NCBI GenBank assembly: GCA_903868375.1
Contig: CAIPVD010000316.1
Location: forward strand, 1-6,069
DNA: 6,069 nt
Source of the DNA: an uncultured delta proteobacterium
Lineage (GTDB): Bacteria; UBA10199; GCA-002796325; 1-14-0-20-49-13
Direction of reading: 5' to 3'
This document shows, one piece after another, positions 5,590 through 6,069 of this stretch. Each line of letters starts with the position of its first letter. The first letter of the stretch is position 1. The notes beneath the pieces are model-generated. The model ran no database searches, was not told where the DNA came from, and saw only the letters and a program-made list of their open reading frames with translations. The position numbers and the translations under genes are program-made.

Positions 5590-6069
5590 TTATTCCCTCA
5601 CTCCTATCATTTCGTATTCGACGATATCTTTCTTTTTGGAAAGTTCGACCGCGCGTTTAACCATATATTTGAAATGATCTGGATAAATATCTCTGCCGCC
5701 GAGCCCGCCAACGAAGCTCTGAACGAACGGGCGATCTTGCAACGGATAAAGCGCGCTCTTAATTTCGGAAACGACAGGACCGACCGGTCCGCCTAGTGAT
5801 ACCGCCCTATCTAGGACTGCCAAGACCTTTGCGCCCTTAACGGCTTCCCTGAAATCTGCGAATGGGAAAGGCCTCCAAAGCCTGATGCGAACGAGACCGA
5901 CCTTCTGGCCTTCGTCTCTCATCTGGTCAACCGCTTCCATCGCGGTCTGCGAGAAGCTTCCCATCGTGAGCAGAAGCGTTTCTGCGTCTTCGGTTCTATA
6001 TTTTTCGATTAGATTATATTTTCTGCCGAACACCTTTTCGAATTCGCCTAGTGTTTCGCGAATAACGGG
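5590..6069 (-). CDS. porA: Pyruvate:ferredoxin oxidoreductase, alpha subunit (3' part only)
   Basis: The reading frame is open to the right window edge, giving the last 159 residues of a subunit that is normally about 390-400 long. Its true start lies outside the window, and the GTG at 6033 is an internal valine codon. Recognisable PorA features are RKYNLIEKYRTEDAE, the segment around LTMGSFSQTAMEAVDQMRDEG, VRIRLWRPFPF, the LAVLDRAVSLG strand and turn, and the GGLGGRD motif near the C-terminus. This part forms the C-terminal domain that, with PorB, frames the pyruvate and CoA site. It is followed after 1 nt by porB, the standard PorAB order, so both are made together. Any porG or porD subunit would have to lie upstream, beyond the window. 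Confidence 0.94.
   Translation of the reverse strand, partial: PVIRETLGEFEKVFGRKYNLIEKYRTEDAETLLLTMGSFSQTAMEAVDQMRDEGQKVGLVRIRLWRPFPFADFREAVKGAKVLAVLDRAVSLGGPVGPVVSEIKSALYPLQDRPFVQSFVGGLGGRDIYPDHFKYMVKRAVELSKKKDIVEYEMIGVRE
5595..5599 (-). promoter_or_regulatory. Ribosome-binding site of porB
   Basis: GAGGG lies 6 nt before the porB ATG at 5588 and overlaps the last codons of porA. An AGGAG at 5601-5605 is a second candidate but is 12 nt away. Confidence 0.6.

Overview
The window is a bacterial chromosome segment in which almost everything is transcribed leftward, on the minus strand. The main block (about 858-6069) is a tightly packed operon of anaerobic redox genes. In transcription order it holds the 3' part of porA, then porB (pyruvate:ferredoxin oxidoreductase alpha and beta subunits), a NuoE/HndA-like [2Fe-2S] subunit, a NuoF/HndC/HydB-like flavin and NADH subunit with extra Fe-S domains at both ends, a short HoxU/NuoG-N-terminus-like Fe-S subunit, and an RsuA/RluB-type pseudouridine synthase. 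Gaps between these genes run from a 1-nt overlap to about 13 nt. PorAB next to a NuoEFG'-type diaphorase, with no hydrogenase domain in view, suggests that electrons from pyruvate oxidation are passed to NAD(P)+ by a dedicated module. Oxygen-sensitive PFOR chemistry and the many [4Fe-4S] sites point to a strictly anaerobic, probably fermentative bacterium. An uncultivated lineage such as Omnitrophota is my guess, supported only weakly by the style of the genes and by a GC-rich palindromic repeat I associate with candidate phyla.

The most unusual part lies downstream of the operon, at 426-800. A complete tRNA-Asn(GUU) gene (426-500, minus) is preceded by a small GIY-YIG endonuclease-like gene (491-742, minus). 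The endonuclease stop codon lies inside the tRNA. Upstream of the endonuclease is a second copy of the 5' half of the same tRNA (743-800), interrupted after its D-loop by a 20-bp palindromic GC-rich insert. Similarity between the two 5' halves ends in the anticodon loop. The simplest reading is a 279-bp element (about 464-742), made of a GIY-YIG gene plus a replacement tRNA 5' half. It inserted at the anticodon loop, rebuilt an intact tRNA-Asn, and displaced the original 5' half, which then decayed and now forms the leader and ribosome-binding site of the nuclease gene.

A plausible intrinsic terminator (373-409) follows the tRNA. The leftmost roughly 370 bases are AT-richer, hold no convincing complete gene, and may include the 3' end of a plus-strand gene that converges on the operon.
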